57,639 bases of DNA from Fibrobacter succinogenes (GCA_902762795.1 CACWPM010000023.1:1-57639), one strand, 5' to 3'; counted from the first letter of the stretch, positions 8,256 through 18,672 are shown. The notes: generated by a model from the sequence alone, not told the origin. Translations and numbers: made by a program.

Positions 8256-8263
8256 GAAATTTA
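8256..8263 (-). promoter_or_regulatory. TAnnTTT-type promoter element of pheS
   Basis: On the minus strand TTTTTTC precedes TAAATTTC, which ends 8 nt before the pheS ATG. This matches the Bacteroidetes -7 consensus TAnnTTTG except for the last base. I see no clear -33 TTTG. Confidence 0.4.
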
Positions 8264-8300
8264 GAAAAAACGCGGACTCTTTGCACGAGTAAATGCAAAA

Positions 8301-8324
8301 AAAGCTCCCCGGCAGGGGAGCTTT
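8301..8324. terminator. Terminator downstream of the giant pseudopilin gene
   Basis: AAAGCTCCCC and GGGGAGCTTT form a perfect 10-bp stem with loop GGCA. On the minus strand seven T follow, so it ends the pseudopilin operon just before pheS. Confidence 0.85.
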
Positions 8325-8348
8325 GAGGTTTTATTTTAAAATTTGATT

Positions 8349-11300
8349 TTACCAGTCTTGTTTACATTCAATGCCTTTCGCTTGTTGCTTTGCCGTTTCC
8401 TGGTTGTTTGGATTCCTTGGAAGTGGCGGGAGCACGATAACCGATGCCGTATAGCCGTCTCTGCAAAGGTTTCCGCTCAAGTTGACGGATTGACCACCTT
8501 GCTGTGTGGGGTTAATATCAACGGTATTACCATCATAGCTGATCTGGCAATGTGAATAGCCCCATTCGGCGTTAATGCATTTACATACAAGCTGACCGCC
8601 TCTACCGCCACAGGTTATCTGATATGAACCTTCATTAAGCTTTGTCCATGTGCCACCGTATGCCAAAGTGATATTTGTAGATCCGTGGCCCTTGAACGTT
8701 ACGTCAAAATTACATGCGGCTTTGTTGTCGTACTTGTCTTTTGCCTCGAATTTGTATGTCTTTTTACCTGTAGCACCAGGGTCATAGAAGCTAAAGTCAC
8801 TATTTATATCCTTTTCGATGTTTCCGTCCCAGATTTTATAGGAACAACCTTCACAGTTTTCTGCGCTTGCATCGACTGTGATTATTTCACTCGGATCCTG
8901 GTTGTTTTTCGGTTTTGGACACTTAACAGCTAAGGACGATGTAACCTTCAGTTCCTTGGTACAGGAATGCTCATCGCTGTCAATGGTGACGCTGTATAGA
9001 TATGTTCCTGCTCTGCCCGGCGTATATTCGTAAGAAAGGTCTTTGGAATTGCCCGAACCGTCGGAACCGCTAAAGACAACGCCTTGGGCGTCGGTGACGG
9101 CGAAGGTGTAAGAGTAGTTCACATCGTCGGGGTTGTCAATCTTGACTTTGAATACACCGCTGTTTTCGACTTTACTTTCGTTGCATTTGATCTTTGGATC
9201 TTTCTTTGTAGCATCTTCAACGGTGAAGTCTGCGGAACAAGTTTGGCAATTCATTCCGTTAAAACACAGTTCTACAGAATATGTGTGTGTGCCGGAACCA
9301 ACAGTTACGTCATTTCCTAGATGGACAGTTTGTTCAATATTGCTCTTGGCATTGCCTTCCTTTACGATTTCGTCATCTAAAGAGACCTTGTAAACGAGGT
9401 CGAAAATCATTGCCGAAGGATCTTCAACGCCCTTGAATATAAAGTCGGGTGCAGGATCACCTGGCTTTATTTTCTTCTTGTCTTTAGGCACGCGGCATGA
9501 CGGTGTTAAACCCATGTTGTATGCTGCCCCGGTAATGTCTGGACATTCGATCGTAACGTTGTTCTTGTCGGTTGCTGTGACCGTAAATGTTGGCGGCGCT
9601 GCCATCCAGGTATATCCAAAACCGAAACTTCCGGGTTTGTAAGTCAAGACAACGTCTTTACAGCCAATGATGTTTTCCTGGGGCTCCATGTTTCCGTCAG
9701 AAGATGTATAAGTACACTTGATCGTATTATTTTGAGGAGGCGTTTTAATGGCCCACCCGTTCTTCTGCATATTGTATTCCGCTGTTATTTTCGAACAGTC
9801 TAATTCAAATTGTTTTTCGCACTTGCTTTCAATTTTCAGTTTTTTGATATTGATGTTTTTGTCGCTGAAGACAATAACCTTTGAAACCTGTTGCGGATCA
9901 AAACCGGTAATGTCTGCAAGGACGTTAACGCTGATTTCGTGTTTCCCTGCCGTGCTAATTGTTCTAGACAAACTCTTCATTCCGTTTGTCGATTGCAGTT
10001 GGACAATCAAATTTGCGTTGTTGGGTAGCGGCTGCTGGGTAGCTCCGTTGCCGAGACCTCCGTTACTGGGGCCCATGCCGAAACCATCGACTTGGACATC
10101 TACGTGGAGTACGGCTTCGCGCATATTGATATATCCGTCATTGTTTGCTATTGAAAATTCGTATGGTTCGTTTGCGTCCATGTATTTTGATTCATCGGTA
10201 ACCTTGATGTTGCTAGAACAGTTGTATACATCGCCGACCCAGAACGGTCCGCAACTGTAATGGTCTTGAGACAAGTCAAGGCTCGTCTGGTCCCCGGGGC
10301 AGACGACCTTCACCGAGGCGTCCTTGGCTTTTTTATCATCACCGATGGAGTAACCATGGATACCTTCTTGTGTAAATCTGTATGAGGTGCCAATAAGCTT
10401 GGCTCCCATTTCGCCGGGGGTTCCTGCTTCATCGGCACATGTCGGGGAGGTGGCGTTGTCGCAGCCGTTGTAATGGTACTCTGTCGTGCAGTTCTTTTCG
10501 GAGAACCAACTGGACATGACGACTTTAGGTGTCGCGTCTTCATCGTATGGAACCGTTTCACCGATATACTTGTCGGCGAAGGAGCAGGTGACTGTCGGAA
10601 TTTCCCAGCACTTGTCATCGAACGAAGACGATGCCCATCCGTTGTCGTAAATCTTGAAGCCCTTTTCGGCAAGGCTGAAACCAACGTAGGTATGCGTAAT
10701 GTCGTTGTACCCGAAGTCCTTCACGTTGACTTCGCCTTCCCAAGCGACATCGTTGACGGTTGCTCTGACGGATAACTTGTCATTGACATCAATCGTAAAT
10801 GCCATCTTGATGAAGTCGCTACTCGTTATTGAAATATCGGTTATGTTGGTCTTCTTTTCGACGAGCTTGCATTCGCCCTGTGTCGTATTGCTGATGGATT
10901 GGCCCGCAACTTTGCAGACGCGGAATGTTAACTTACCAGAAGTGCTACCGCTCTGGCTTGCTCCATAAATGTTCAAAATCAAGTGTTCGTCGCCGTTGCT
11001 TCTAAAGATAAGGCCCGAGTTTAAGAGGTCGGTCGTATTTGAACTGCTCAAGATTGTGGTCTGTACAAGAGCGTTCATTGTTCCGTAAGGCCCTGCATTC
11101 TTGTTTCTCAGAATGATGGAAGGCTTATCGCTTTTTTGTGGAGCGAAAATGGAACCGGATCCAAGGCTTGGCGGCAGGTAGCCGGACTTGCTTCCGCTGC
11201 CTGTGTTATGGTAGGTCATGAGCCAATTCGATTTGAACTGCTTGGTATTTCTCGGACGGCAGGCTTGATTGTCGACAAGCACTGTGGTACAGGTGTCGAT

Positions 11301-14300
11301 ACAGTCTTCGCCGTTAGCTTCGCAGAATGCGGTCGTATTGGAAAAATCTTCATAATAGCAATGGGATTCCTTATTGTATTCGGCGGTAATAGTATGCGAG
11401 CCGTAGAAGTTGTATTCAACTTCGTTGTTGTTGCTGGTTGCCGATGCGCCACAGTTATCTCCGATACAGGACCAGTTGCTAAAGCTCTGTTGGTCTTCAT
11501 CTACATCTTCGTGTGAAATGATGATGTGGTCCCCTGCGGTGATAGGATATGTGCAAGGACTTTCGGCTTTAGTACAAATATTCGGAGCTTCCGCTGTGGT
11601 TTGGTTATAGACGCGGATCTTGGTCAAATCGTTTTTGGCATCCTTGAAATTGACTGTCAGCTCGATCTTTTTGCGCTTTAATGAAGCGTACAGGAATTTT
11701 GCTTCGCCTCCGACGGGACTTGTAATCGTATTGTATTCTGTCGGGATGATAATTTCGCAATCCGAGGGGATGCTTGAGGCATCGACTGTTTCGAACGATA
11801 TTTCATTGCCGGTCATGCAGCTCCATCTTTCGTTTTCCGTCAATACGCTACATCCGGAACCGTTAACGGTAACCCATTCCTTGTTGTAATCGCAGTCGGG
11901 ATAATCTTTCTTCTCGAGATATATGGTCCCTTCGCATTGATTTCCATTAAAAGGGGAGTCCGCTTCTTTGTCTTTACGGGAGCAGTAATCCGATAATGAA
12001 CCTCTGTTTACATAGGAACGGCCCATAACGTAAATATGGTGGGCTGTGTTGGTCCCCATTTTACAGAGTTCCAGCGGCGATGTAAGGAATATTTGTATAT
12101 CGCCGTCGGCGGCATCGGCTGTTGTTTCGACGGTCAATATGTCGATAATCTGTTTTTCGGTTGCGTTTGGGGTTACTTCCACAGAGAAGAAGCGTCTGCC
12201 GTTTACACTTCCGCTACGTGCCGTGACACCTGGCTTGGGGGTTATTGTCCATCCCGAGTAAACATCGGGGATCGAAAAGTCGAATTTTATCTTGCCGTTC
12301 GTGTTGCTCGCTTTGCCGATTTCCACGGAAACTGTTTTGCTTTCACCCAAATTCAAAGGTGTGTTGGTTGACGTAAAGTTGATTTCAGGGAGTTCACCCA
12401 GTGCATTGGTGACAACAACGTAGAAAGGCACCTTTCCATAAGTCGATGACGTGTAGTCGCAAGCGTAGTTGCCGTTGTACAGGTATTCCCCATCGGCGTA
12501 AAGAGCTCCTGTTGTCGGAATGCCGTTACAAGTTACGTTAGCCGAATTTTTGACCTCGCTAGCTCCGTTCAGGTTCATTAAAGTGAAATAGTCAGAAAGC
12601 GTACCCTTGGGGTCTTTAGTGAGGTAAATGATGCGCGGTACAACGAGTATGGAAGGGGAAACGTTAGTTGTGTTGCTAGGAACAGGTTCTGTCGTCTTGT
12701 ATTGCGATTCGAGAGTGACGTTCAGTTGAGGCGCGATAGATACAAAGTATTTATCCTTGTTTTTGAAAATATCTTCTGTAGAGGCGGAACTTGTCGGCGA
12801 TGCCGAAGAGGAACTTTCTACAGTTCCACCACACGTTCCAACGGAGGCATCGCAAATAATTCGGCTCTGGTTCAAGCTGTTCATCAAGTCCTGGTTGAAT
12901 GCCATCGTACCAGGTTTATTTAGCGTAATTGTAGCTATTTTTGCACAATTTTTTGCAACGGCATAAATGGATCCGTTGAATTGGGCATGGTTGAATAGGA
13001 AACCTCCATCCCCTTCGATATGAACGCCATCCGAGGCTTCCGTTATCGTTGATTTTCCTATATCGGCGGGGGTATAAATGAAGTAGTTGTATGTTTTATA
13101 GTCGATGCTTTGAACTCTATTGGCTCCTTCGCTCATGTAAAGGAATACAAAGTCATTTTTGCCATCGGTTGCGGGGAGTGCTATATCATATTGAGGCTTT
13201 TTCTCTAGGATGATGATAAACTTGCCTTTCAGTTCTCCGCCATAATTATTCACTAATTCTTTTGATTGTACTTTTACAACGAGGTAGCCGTTGTAGAGAT
13301 TTTCTCTCTTTTTAATTTCATCCGTCATATTTTCGATATAGCAGGCGTTCATTTTCGTAACGAAGCTGGTATTCACTTCTTTGATATTTTTGGCGCACCC
13401 TTTGTTGGAGAAGGGTTCGAATTTGTCGTAAGCTGTTTTGAGAATGTCCTTGACTTTGTACTTGGCTCCGTCGCAACCGGGCGTTTTTTCCCAAATGGCG
13501 TCACAGACTTCTTTGACGGAGTCCGCGCAGTCGATTGGTCTTTGAGAAGGGAGGTCTCTAGTGATGGTTCCATTGGATGTGAACCAAGGCGTCACATGAC
13601 ATTCTGGGACAAATGAATTAGAGGCTCCGTTATTATGCCAGCAGTAGGGGGAGCGTTTTTGCGGGATATTTCCATAGTTGTATTCGTTCCATGTTCCCCC
13701 TTTGGGGTTATAGTATTGATTCCCTCCGACGTAGTAGGCGCCGACTTCTGTCGGGACGCTCCAAGCTCCGCTAGTTTTGTTTCTCAGAACGTTATCATTG
13801 GTAATCTTAAACTCGACATCAGTGATACCGGGTTCTACATAGTAGAAGTAGTACATTTTATCTTTTTTGGGGACATTGACGTAAACGCTATGAGTTTCTC
13901 CGTGCCAGTAATCCCACTGGTGATCGTGTCTACCGGGGTCATTGGAATTTTTGTTGTAGCAACCTTTTTCTCCGCCACCGACATCGACAGGGTTACTGCA
14001 ATTTTGCCTGATGTCTGCACTTTCGGTAAATGTCTTGTCGTTACGCAGCTTGACATAGTCGCTATAGGGATACGCATCCGTTATATAGACCTTAGAACCG
14101 GTACGGGCTCCCAGGTTGATGACATCGTAATTTTCGTGGAAGTCTGCATTTGCAATGGTGCCACCACCTTTAGCGTAAAAAGAATAGTGGCTTGTAATCC
14201 AGACATCACCATTGACTTTGAATTTGGAGGGGTATTGAAAATTAGAACCTTGCATTGCACCGATTTGAATTTGGGAACCTTCTTTTTCCATGCAAAGGTT

Positions 14301-15212
14301 GCCATCGATGGTGACATTGCTGCTTCCATTACCCATGTTAGTTCTTAAAGTATTGCCGACGGTCATGTTGCCACCGACTAGAATGGCCCTGTTGTTGTCT
14401 TGTTCTACGAGCCCGTCAAAGTACGCATGCCTGATAACACCTATTCCTGTCCTGGTGCCGAATTTTTTTGCTGTGCCGGCGATATAAATATTGTCTGCGT
14501 CAACGCCGTTGTCTGCATTGAAATCCCCGCCAAAACATCCTGTTCCCTTGATATAAACTCTGTCGCCGGATAGCCTTGCATTACCGGTGATGATGAGGTT
14601 CTTGTCGATTGTGACGGGGTTTCCGGTCCATTTACCGTTAATGAGCATGGAGGACATTGTGATATCGCCATTGTTTCTCATGGAACCACCGAAGTAGGCG
14701 TAATCGTAGGGAATGTTTTTTATTTCTTCTTCTTCTTGAGGCGGATCGACCAGGTATAATCCGGAAACGTTTAAAATGGCCGCTTCGGTGTGTTTAGCCT
14801 TGTTGCGGGCGATACCTTCGGAAAGAATTTTCAGTTTGTAAAATCCGTTGACAACGTTTACGCCCGTGAGCCACACGTTAAAGTTTTGCTTGCCGTTGGT
14901 AATCGCTTCCAAGCGGTTGTTTAGATTGACGGGGATGGGGGCTGCTTTACGCGAATCGGCGCTACATTGGGGATCGTTTCTGCATACGTACTGCCGTATG
15001 ACGGCACCGACTTCGTTTCCGTTGTTGGTCATCCACGCTCTTGCGGTTTGGATGCCGGCAATAGCGCTTTGACGCGCTTCCTGCATTTCCATTCTGGATG
15101 CCGATGAGCGGTTCTCGGATGTCAACCATTTGAATGTCGCTGTACCGGCGATGGTCGCGACGAGCATGAACAGAAGAACTGTTATGAGTGATACACCTTT
15201 TTTATTGAACAT
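8349..15212 (-). CDS. Giant PilX-like pseudopilin with long Cys-rich surface region
   Basis: A 2287-residue protein. The start at 15212 gives MFNKKGVSLITVLLFMLVAT, a class III (prepilin-peptidase) signal and hydrophobic helix like PilX N-terminal domains; AGGAG at 15220-15224 is 7 nt upstream. Residues ~150-350 are a repetitive beta-rich stretch (GNMTVGN…, IDGNLCME). A linker of Ser/Thr with SSSSASPTSSAS lies near residue 800. A lectin/glucanase-like segment (SGLIFRSNGDEHLILNIYG) lies near residue 1400, then several Ig-like repeats and many cysteine pairs. PilX family members are usually below 250 residues, so nearly all of this is extra. It probably sits at the tip of a type IV pilus or type II secretion pseudopilus; an adhesive role is inference. 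Its ribosome binding site overlaps the stop region of the upstream pseudopilin gene. Confidence 0.8.
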   Translation of the reverse strand: MFNKKGVSLITVLLFMLVATIAGTATFKWLTSENRSSASRMEMQEARQSAIAGIQTARAWMTNNGNEVGAVIRQYVCRNDPQCSADSRKAAPIPVNLNNRLEAITNGKQNFNVWLTGVNVVNGFYKLKILSEGIARNKAKHTEAAILNVSGLYLVDPPQEEEEIKNIPYDYAYFGGSMRNNGDITMSSMLINGKWTGNPVTIDKNLIITGNARLSGDRVYIKGTGCFGGDFNADNGVDADNIYIAGTAKKFGTRTGIGVIRHAYFDGLVEQDNNRAILVGGNMTVGNTLRTNMGNGSSNVTIDGNLCMEKEGSQIQIGAMQGSNFQYPSKFKVNGDVWITSHYSFYAKGGGTIANADFHENYDVINLGARTGSKVYITDAYPYSDYVKLRNDKTFTESADIRQNCSNPVDVGGGEKGCYNKNSNDPGRHDHQWDYWHGETHSVYVNVPKKDKMYYFYYVEPGITDVEFKITNDNVLRNKTSGAWSVPTEVGAYYVGGNQYYNPKGGTWNEYNYGNIPQKRSPYCWHNNGASNSFVPECHVTPWFTSNGTITRDLPSQRPIDCADSVKEVCDAIWEKTPGCDGAKYKVKDILKTAYDKFEPFSNKGCAKNIKEVNTSFVTKMNACYIENMTDEIKKRENLYNGYLVVKVQSKELVNNYGGELKGKFIIILEKKPQYDIALPATDGKNDFVFLYMSEGANRVQSIDYKTYNYFIYTPADIGKSTITEASDGVHIEGDGGFLFNHAQFNGSIYAVAKNCAKIATITLNKPGTMAFNQDLMNSLNQSRIICDASVGTCGGTVESSSSASPTSSASTEDIFKNKDKYFVSIAPQLNVTLESQYKTTEPVPSNTTNVSPSILVVPRIIYLTKDPKGTLSDYFTLMNLNGASEVKNSANVTCNGIPTTGALYADGEYLYNGNYACDYTSSTYGKVPFYVVVTNALGELPEINFTSTNTPLNLGESKTVSVEIGKASNTNGKIKFDFSIPDVYSGWTITPKPGVTARSGSVNGRRFFSVEVTPNATEKQIIDILTVETTADAADGDIQIFLTSPLELCKMGTNTAHHIYVMGRSYVNRGSLSDYCSRKDKEADSPFNGNQCEGTIYLEKKDYPDCDYNKEWVTVNGSGCSVLTENERWSCMTGNEISFETVDASSIPSDCEIIIPTEYNTITSPVGGEAKFLYASLKRKKIELTVNFKDAKNDLTKIRVYNQTTAEAPNICTKAESPCTYPITAGDHIIISHEDVDEDQQSFSNWSCIGDNCGASATSNNNEVEYNFYGSHTITAEYNKESHCYYEDFSNTTAFCEANGEDCIDTCTTVLVDNQACRPRNTKQFKSNWLMTYHNTGSGSKSGYLPPSLGSGSIFAPQKSDKPSIILRNKNAGPYGTMNALVQTTILSSSNTTDLLNSGLIFRSNGDEHLILNIYGASQSGSTSGKLTFRVCKVAGQSISNTTQGECKLVEKKTNITDISITSSDFIKMAFTIDVNDKLSVRATVNDVAWEGEVNVKDFGYNDITHTYVGFSLAEKGFKIYDNGWASSSFDDKCWEIPTVTCSFADKYIGETVPYDEDATPKVVMSSWFSEKNCTTEYHYNGCDNATSPTCADEAGTPGEMGAKLIGTSYRFTQEGIHGYSIGDDKKAKDASVKVVCPGDQTSLDLSQDHYSCGPFWVGDVYNCSSNIKVTDESKYMDANEPYEFSIANNDGYINMREAVLHVDVQVDGFGMGPSNGGLGNGATQQPLPNNANLIVQLQSTNGMKSLSRTISTAGKHEISVNVLADITGFDPQQVSKVIVFSDKNINIKKLKIESKCEKQFELDCSKITAEYNMQKNGWAIKTPPQNNTIKCTYTSSDGNMEPQENIIGCKDVVLTYKPGSFGFGYTWMAAPPTFTVTATDKNNVTIECPDITGAAYNMGLTPSCRVPKDKKKIKPGDPAPDFIFKGVEDPSAMIFDLVYKVSLDDEIVKEGNAKSNIEQTVHLGNDVTVGSGTHTYSVELCFNGMNCQTCSADFTVEDATKKDPKIKCNESKVENSGVFKVKIDNPDDVNYSYTFAVTDAQGVVFSGSDGSGNSKDLSYEYTPGRAGTYLYSVTIDSDEHSCTKELKVTSSLAVKCPKPKNNQDPSEIITVDASAENCEGCSYKIWDGNIEKDINSDFSFYDPGATGKKTYKFEAKDKYDNKAACNFDVTFKGHGSTNITLAYGGTWTKLNEGSYQITCGGRGGQLVCKCINAEWGYSHCQISYDGNTVDINPTQQGGQSVNLSGNLCRDGYTASVIVLPPLPRNPNNQETAKQQAKGIECKQDW

Positions 15213-15222
15213 AACCATACTC

Positions 15223-16584
15223 CTAATCTCTTGGTCCATTGCTTGGAATGGGGATAAATGCTGTTTCCGTACCGCTTTCACCGTTCTTGTTTATGACAAG
15301 CTCCACCTTGAGTGCTTTGACGTTTTTCTTGTCGATGATTGGAGGTTCGTATCCGTTTACAAATGAGTAATTTGAACTAGGAATCATTTTAAGCTTTACA
15401 TTCTTTATGTTGATATTGCCCGACGAGGCGACCGGCGAAAAGAAGGCGAAGGTGAATCCTAGGCAGACATTTTTTATGGTATCGCGGGTTGTAAAGCGCA
15501 TGGTCCTTAAACCTGTATCCGGGGGCGTTAAATTGTATGGATTATCCTGAATTGAAGTGGGCGGATAAAATTGGAAGTCGTGAAGTCCGTCTGGCTTTTT
15601 ACCATTCTCGGCATTCCTAAAGCCCACAGCCATGTGGTCGCGGCCGGGGCAGAACATTCTACTTGGATCTTCTTCGGCGTTATTCGGCATGGAAAATGAA
15701 ATTTCGTATTCGACGAAGGGGACCAGCGTAATTTGGGTACATTGGGAACTCCAGGAAGTTTCATCGCTACCTGTCGGGGCCAAAAATACTTGGTTGACTT
15801 TGATTAAATCCGGGTTGGTGATGGGAGCGTTTGATGTAAAGTCGTAATTTTGTGTAAATCCAGAAAGTCGTATATATGACGTGTTACTGGTAACTCCGGT
15901 TTCAGGGGCTATATTGAGTGCTTCGAAATTCTCGTCGCCAAATCGTGAAACGAGTTTAAAACTGTGTTCGGTTTCGCTCGTTGATGGGAGAACGTTTACT
16001 GAAGTCGATGTTGTGCATGGCTTTGCTGGGGTGATTACGAACTTGTTGACGCCTTCGGCGATGCTTACGATAGTTGTGTTATCTGTAGGACAGTCTTCAT
16101 TATTTGTTAGAGCTTCGATGCTTGTACAAGATCTTTTTAAAATTTTATCTTCGACAAACCATGAAACTTCTTCGACGCCATCGTATTTCCCTGCATCGGT
16201 GTAGCGCAAGCGTCGCATGGTTATTTTGTCCAGGTCATTTCCGCCATCGTTTTTAGTGATTGTAAATGACGAAGAATCTTTGCTGTCATCGGTGGCGTTG
16301 TCAGGATCCATGTAAACATTGTGGATATGGCTGACATCGAAAACGTCTAATGAGACTCCGCTTCCTTCCATGGAACTTTTCGCGCCGATCTGTGCGATAT
16401 CCGCCTTGATAATCGAACCTATATTCCCGACATCCTGATTGGATTGCAACATGCTTTGCGTCCTGATGCGCATTTTAGTACTGTCGTTGAACGCTTGACC
16501 TGCAATAAGGACAATACCTCCCAAGAGAGCTATGTAAACCATGAGCTCCATGAGGGTGAAACCGTCTTTAAACTTACAATTCAT
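15223..16584 (-). CDS. Pseudopilin with prepilin N-terminal methylation motif (PilW-like)
   Basis: A 453-residue protein. MNCKFKDGFTLMELMVYIALLGG is a typical prepilin leader: cleavage after Gly8, Phe at +1, Glu at +5 of the mature chain, then the hydrophobic helix. PilW-like segments follow (QSNQDVGNIGSIIKADIAQIG). The C-terminal ~250 residues are beta-rich and resemble no domain I can name. It is about 100 residues longer than typical PilW. Ten bp separate it from the giant PilX-like gene downstream, so they form an operon and probably assemble together as minor pilins priming a pilus or T2SS pseudopilus. Confidence 0.85.
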   Translation of the reverse strand: MNCKFKDGFTLMELMVYIALLGGIVLIAGQAFNDSTKMRIRTQSMLQSNQDVGNIGSIIKADIAQIGAKSSMEGSGVSLDVFDVSHIHNVYMDPDNATDDSKDSSSFTITKNDGGNDLDKITMRRLRYTDAGKYDGVEEVSWFVEDKILKRSCTSIEALTNNEDCPTDNTTIVSIAEGVNKFVITPAKPCTTSTSVNVLPSTSETEHSFKLVSRFGDENFEALNIAPETGVTSNTSYIRLSGFTQNYDFTSNAPITNPDLIKVNQVFLAPTGSDETSWSSQCTQITLVPFVEYEISFSMPNNAEEDPSRMFCPGRDHMAVGFRNAENGKKPDGLHDFQFYPPTSIQDNPYNLTPPDTGLRTMRFTTRDTIKNVCLGFTFAFFSPVASSGNINIKNVKLKMIPSSNYSFVNGYEPPIIDKKNVKALKVELVINKNGESGTETAFIPIPSNGPRD

Positions 16585-16918
16585 TTCATTTCCTCAACAC
16601 CACGTCGTTTTTACTATTAAAGATAAGTTTTTTAAATATGAAATGAAAACTTTTTTTTTCAGCGTGTTAGGTATCACCCCCGAAAATGCGAAAAAATCCC
16701 CCAAAAACTCAAAAAGGGCTTTTTTAATCGAAAATCGATGCTATGAATTGGATTGTTTTATGTAATTCCGAAATACTAATTTCTAATTCCGCATGGAGTT
16801 GAATTGTAGCTTTTGAAAGTGCTTCGAAGGCGTATTCACAGTGCTTAAAATGGATGTTTATGATGCAAAAATGGAACCTTTTCAGGTTCCATTTTTAATT
16901 TCGTTATATGTTAGCCGT
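16585..16918. other. Intergenic region upstream of the pseudopilin operon
   Basis: No gene seen. It is AT-rich with long A and T tracts. On the minus strand TATCTTTA (16618-16625), 33 nt before the pseudopilin ATG and 20 nt behind TTTT, is a weak promoter candidate. The gpmI terminator occupies 16871-16892. Confidence 0.4.
16871..16892. terminator. Terminator of gpmI
   Basis: ATGGAACC (16871-16878) pairs with GGTTCCAT (16885-16892), flanked by A-runs and T-runs, so it can act in both directions. gpmI ends 27 bp to the right. Confidence 0.8.
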
Positions 16919-18553
16919 TTATTTGATGATCAACATAGATTCGTCCCACGCCTCGTGCTTTTCGAGGCCAAGGAGGTTGGCCGTCGTAGCAGCGATGTTG
17001 GAAAGACCCCAGTCGCCTTCCTTGAGGGAAAGCTTGCCACCCGTTACGTTATCGTAAAGGATGCAGGGAACCTTGTTCAAGGTGTGGCTCGTCTTGGCCT
17101 TGAACGTACCGTCCTTGTTGACCTTCGGCATGCCGGTCTTCTTGTCGATTTCGTACATTTCGTCGGCGTTACCGTGGTCAGCCGTGATGATGGCGACACC
17201 ACCGAGGGCATCGATCACCGGGAGGAGTCGTGCGAGGCCGATGTCCACGGCTTCGATAGCCATCGTAGCTGCGCGGAAGGAACCCGTGTGGCCCACCATG
17301 TCGCCGTTCGGGAAGTTGCAGCGGAGCGTCTGGTACTTGCCGCTCTTCAAAGCTTCGATCATGGCGTCGGTGATTTCGGCTGCCTTCATCCACGGGCGCT
17401 GTTCGAACGGAACAACGTCAGATTCGATTTCGAGGTAGGTTTCGCCGTCGAACTTGCTGGAACGGTTACCGTTCCAGAAGTAGGTCACGTGGCCGTACTT
17501 CTGCGTTTCGGAGCAAGCAAACTGCTTGACGCCCGTTTCAGCGAGCCATTCGCCGCTGGTTTCCTTGATTGCCGGAGGCGGAACGAGGAAGCGGTTCGGA
17601 AGCTTGAGATCGCCGTCGTACTGGAGCATGCCAGCGTAGCAGACGTGCGGGAAGCGCTTGCGGTCAAATTCATTGAAGGATTCTTCTTCAAAGGCGCGCG
17701 TGATTTCAATAGCGCGGTCGCCACGGAAGTTGAAGAACACCACGGAGTCGCCATCGTTGATGGTGCCGACCGGCTGGCCGTCCTTGGCAATCACGAACGG
17801 CGGGAGGTCCTGGTCGATAGCCTTGGTTTCGCCACGGAGAGTTTCGATAGCCTGCGTAGCGTTGTCGAAGTAACGACCTTCGCCGAGCACGTGGGTCTTC
17901 CAGCCGAGTTCCACCATCTTCCAGTTAGCGTTGTAACGGTCCATGGTGATCTGCATACGGCCACCGCCGCTAGCAATGCAAACGTCGAATTCCGGGCTGC
18001 GGAGTTCGTTGAGGAACTTTTCGAACGGGCCGACGTAATCGAGTGCAGAAGTTTCCGGCACGTCACGACCGTCGAGCAAAATGTGTACGCGGACCTTCTT
18101 GAGGCCTTCCTTCTTGGCCTGGGCGACCATGGCCTTGAGGTGAGAAATGTTGGAGTGAACGTTGCCGTCGCTGAAGAGGCCGATGAAATGGAGCACGGTG
18201 TTCTTGGCGCGAACGTTCTCGGCGATTTCCTTCCAGGCGTCGCGGCCGAAGATTTCGCCGGAGACGATGGAGTCCTGCACGAGGGCGGCACCCTGGTTGT
18301 ACACCTGACCGGCACCGATAGCGTTGTGGCCCACTTCGGAGTTACCCATGTCTTCGTTGGTTGGCATACCCACGGCGCGGCCGTGAGCCTTCAGGAGCAC
18401 GTTCGGGTACATTTTGAAGAGGTTGTCGAGAGTCGGGGTGCGGGCTGCCTTGATGGCGTTGCCTTCGACCTTATCGGTGATACCAAAACCATCCATCACA
18501 ATCGTGACGACCGGTCCCTTGATGCCGGGGAAGTTGGAAAGTTTCTTGAGCAT
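16919..18553 (-). CDS. gpmI: 2,3-bisphosphoglycerate-independent phosphoglycerate mutase
   Basis: A 544-residue alkaline-phosphatase-superfamily enzyme that interconverts 3- and 2-phosphoglycerate using two metal ions (usually Mn). Motifs: VMDGFG at residue ~19 with a metal-binding Asp, the phosphoserine site GNSEVGH (Ser72), LLDGRDVPETSA, and ITADHGNADEM near the C-terminus. Length is near the usual 510-550. A Shine-Dalgarno (AAGGAG) lies just upstream. Immediately upstream on the same strand is gpmA, an unrelated enzyme for the same reaction. Confidence 0.95.
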   Translation of the reverse strand: MLKKLSNFPGIKGPVVTIVMDGFGITDKVEGNAIKAARTPTLDNLFKMYPNVLLKAHGRAVGMPTNEDMGNSEVGHNAIGAGQVYNQGAALVQDSIVSGEIFGRDAWKEIAENVRAKNTVLHFIGLFSDGNVHSNISHLKAMVAQAKKEGLKKVRVHILLDGRDVPETSALDYVGPFEKFLNELRSPEFDVCIASGGGRMQITMDRYNANWKMVELGWKTHVLGEGRYFDNATQAIETLRGETKAIDQDLPPFVIAKDGQPVGTINDGDSVVFFNFRGDRAIEITRAFEEESFNEFDRKRFPHVCYAGMLQYDGDLKLPNRFLVPPPAIKETSGEWLAETGVKQFACSETQKYGHVTYFWNGNRSSKFDGETYLEIESDVVPFEQRPWMKAAEITDAMIEALKSGKYQTLRCNFPNGDMVGHTGSFRAATMAIEAVDIGLARLLPVIDALGGVAIITADHGNADEMYEIDKKTGMPKVNKDGTFKAKTSHTLNKVPCILYDNVTGGKLSLKEGDWGLSNIAATTANLLGLEKHEAWDESMLIIK

Positions 18554-18608
18554 GTTGTGTCTCCTTGTACACGCCCCTGTATTTGGGCTCTGAAATTAAT
18601 TTCGAGCA

Positions 18609-18616
18609 CAAATTTA
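18609..18616 (-). promoter_or_regulatory. TAnnTTTG promoter element of gpmI
   Basis: On the minus strand TAAATTTG behind TTTTC is a perfect Bacteroidetes-type -7 element, 55 nt before the gpmI ATG. This leader does carry a Shine-Dalgarno. No clear -33 TTTG is visible. Confidence 0.45.
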
Positions 18617-18672
18617 GAAAACACCGTGAACTTTCGGCTCCGGTTTTTTCGAAGACACCGCGATATGGCGCG

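Noticed and set aside
7153-8292. Plus-strand frame of 379 codons
   Set aside because: Antisense to pheS and running through its promoter and the terminator; His/Val/Arg-rich shadow composition.
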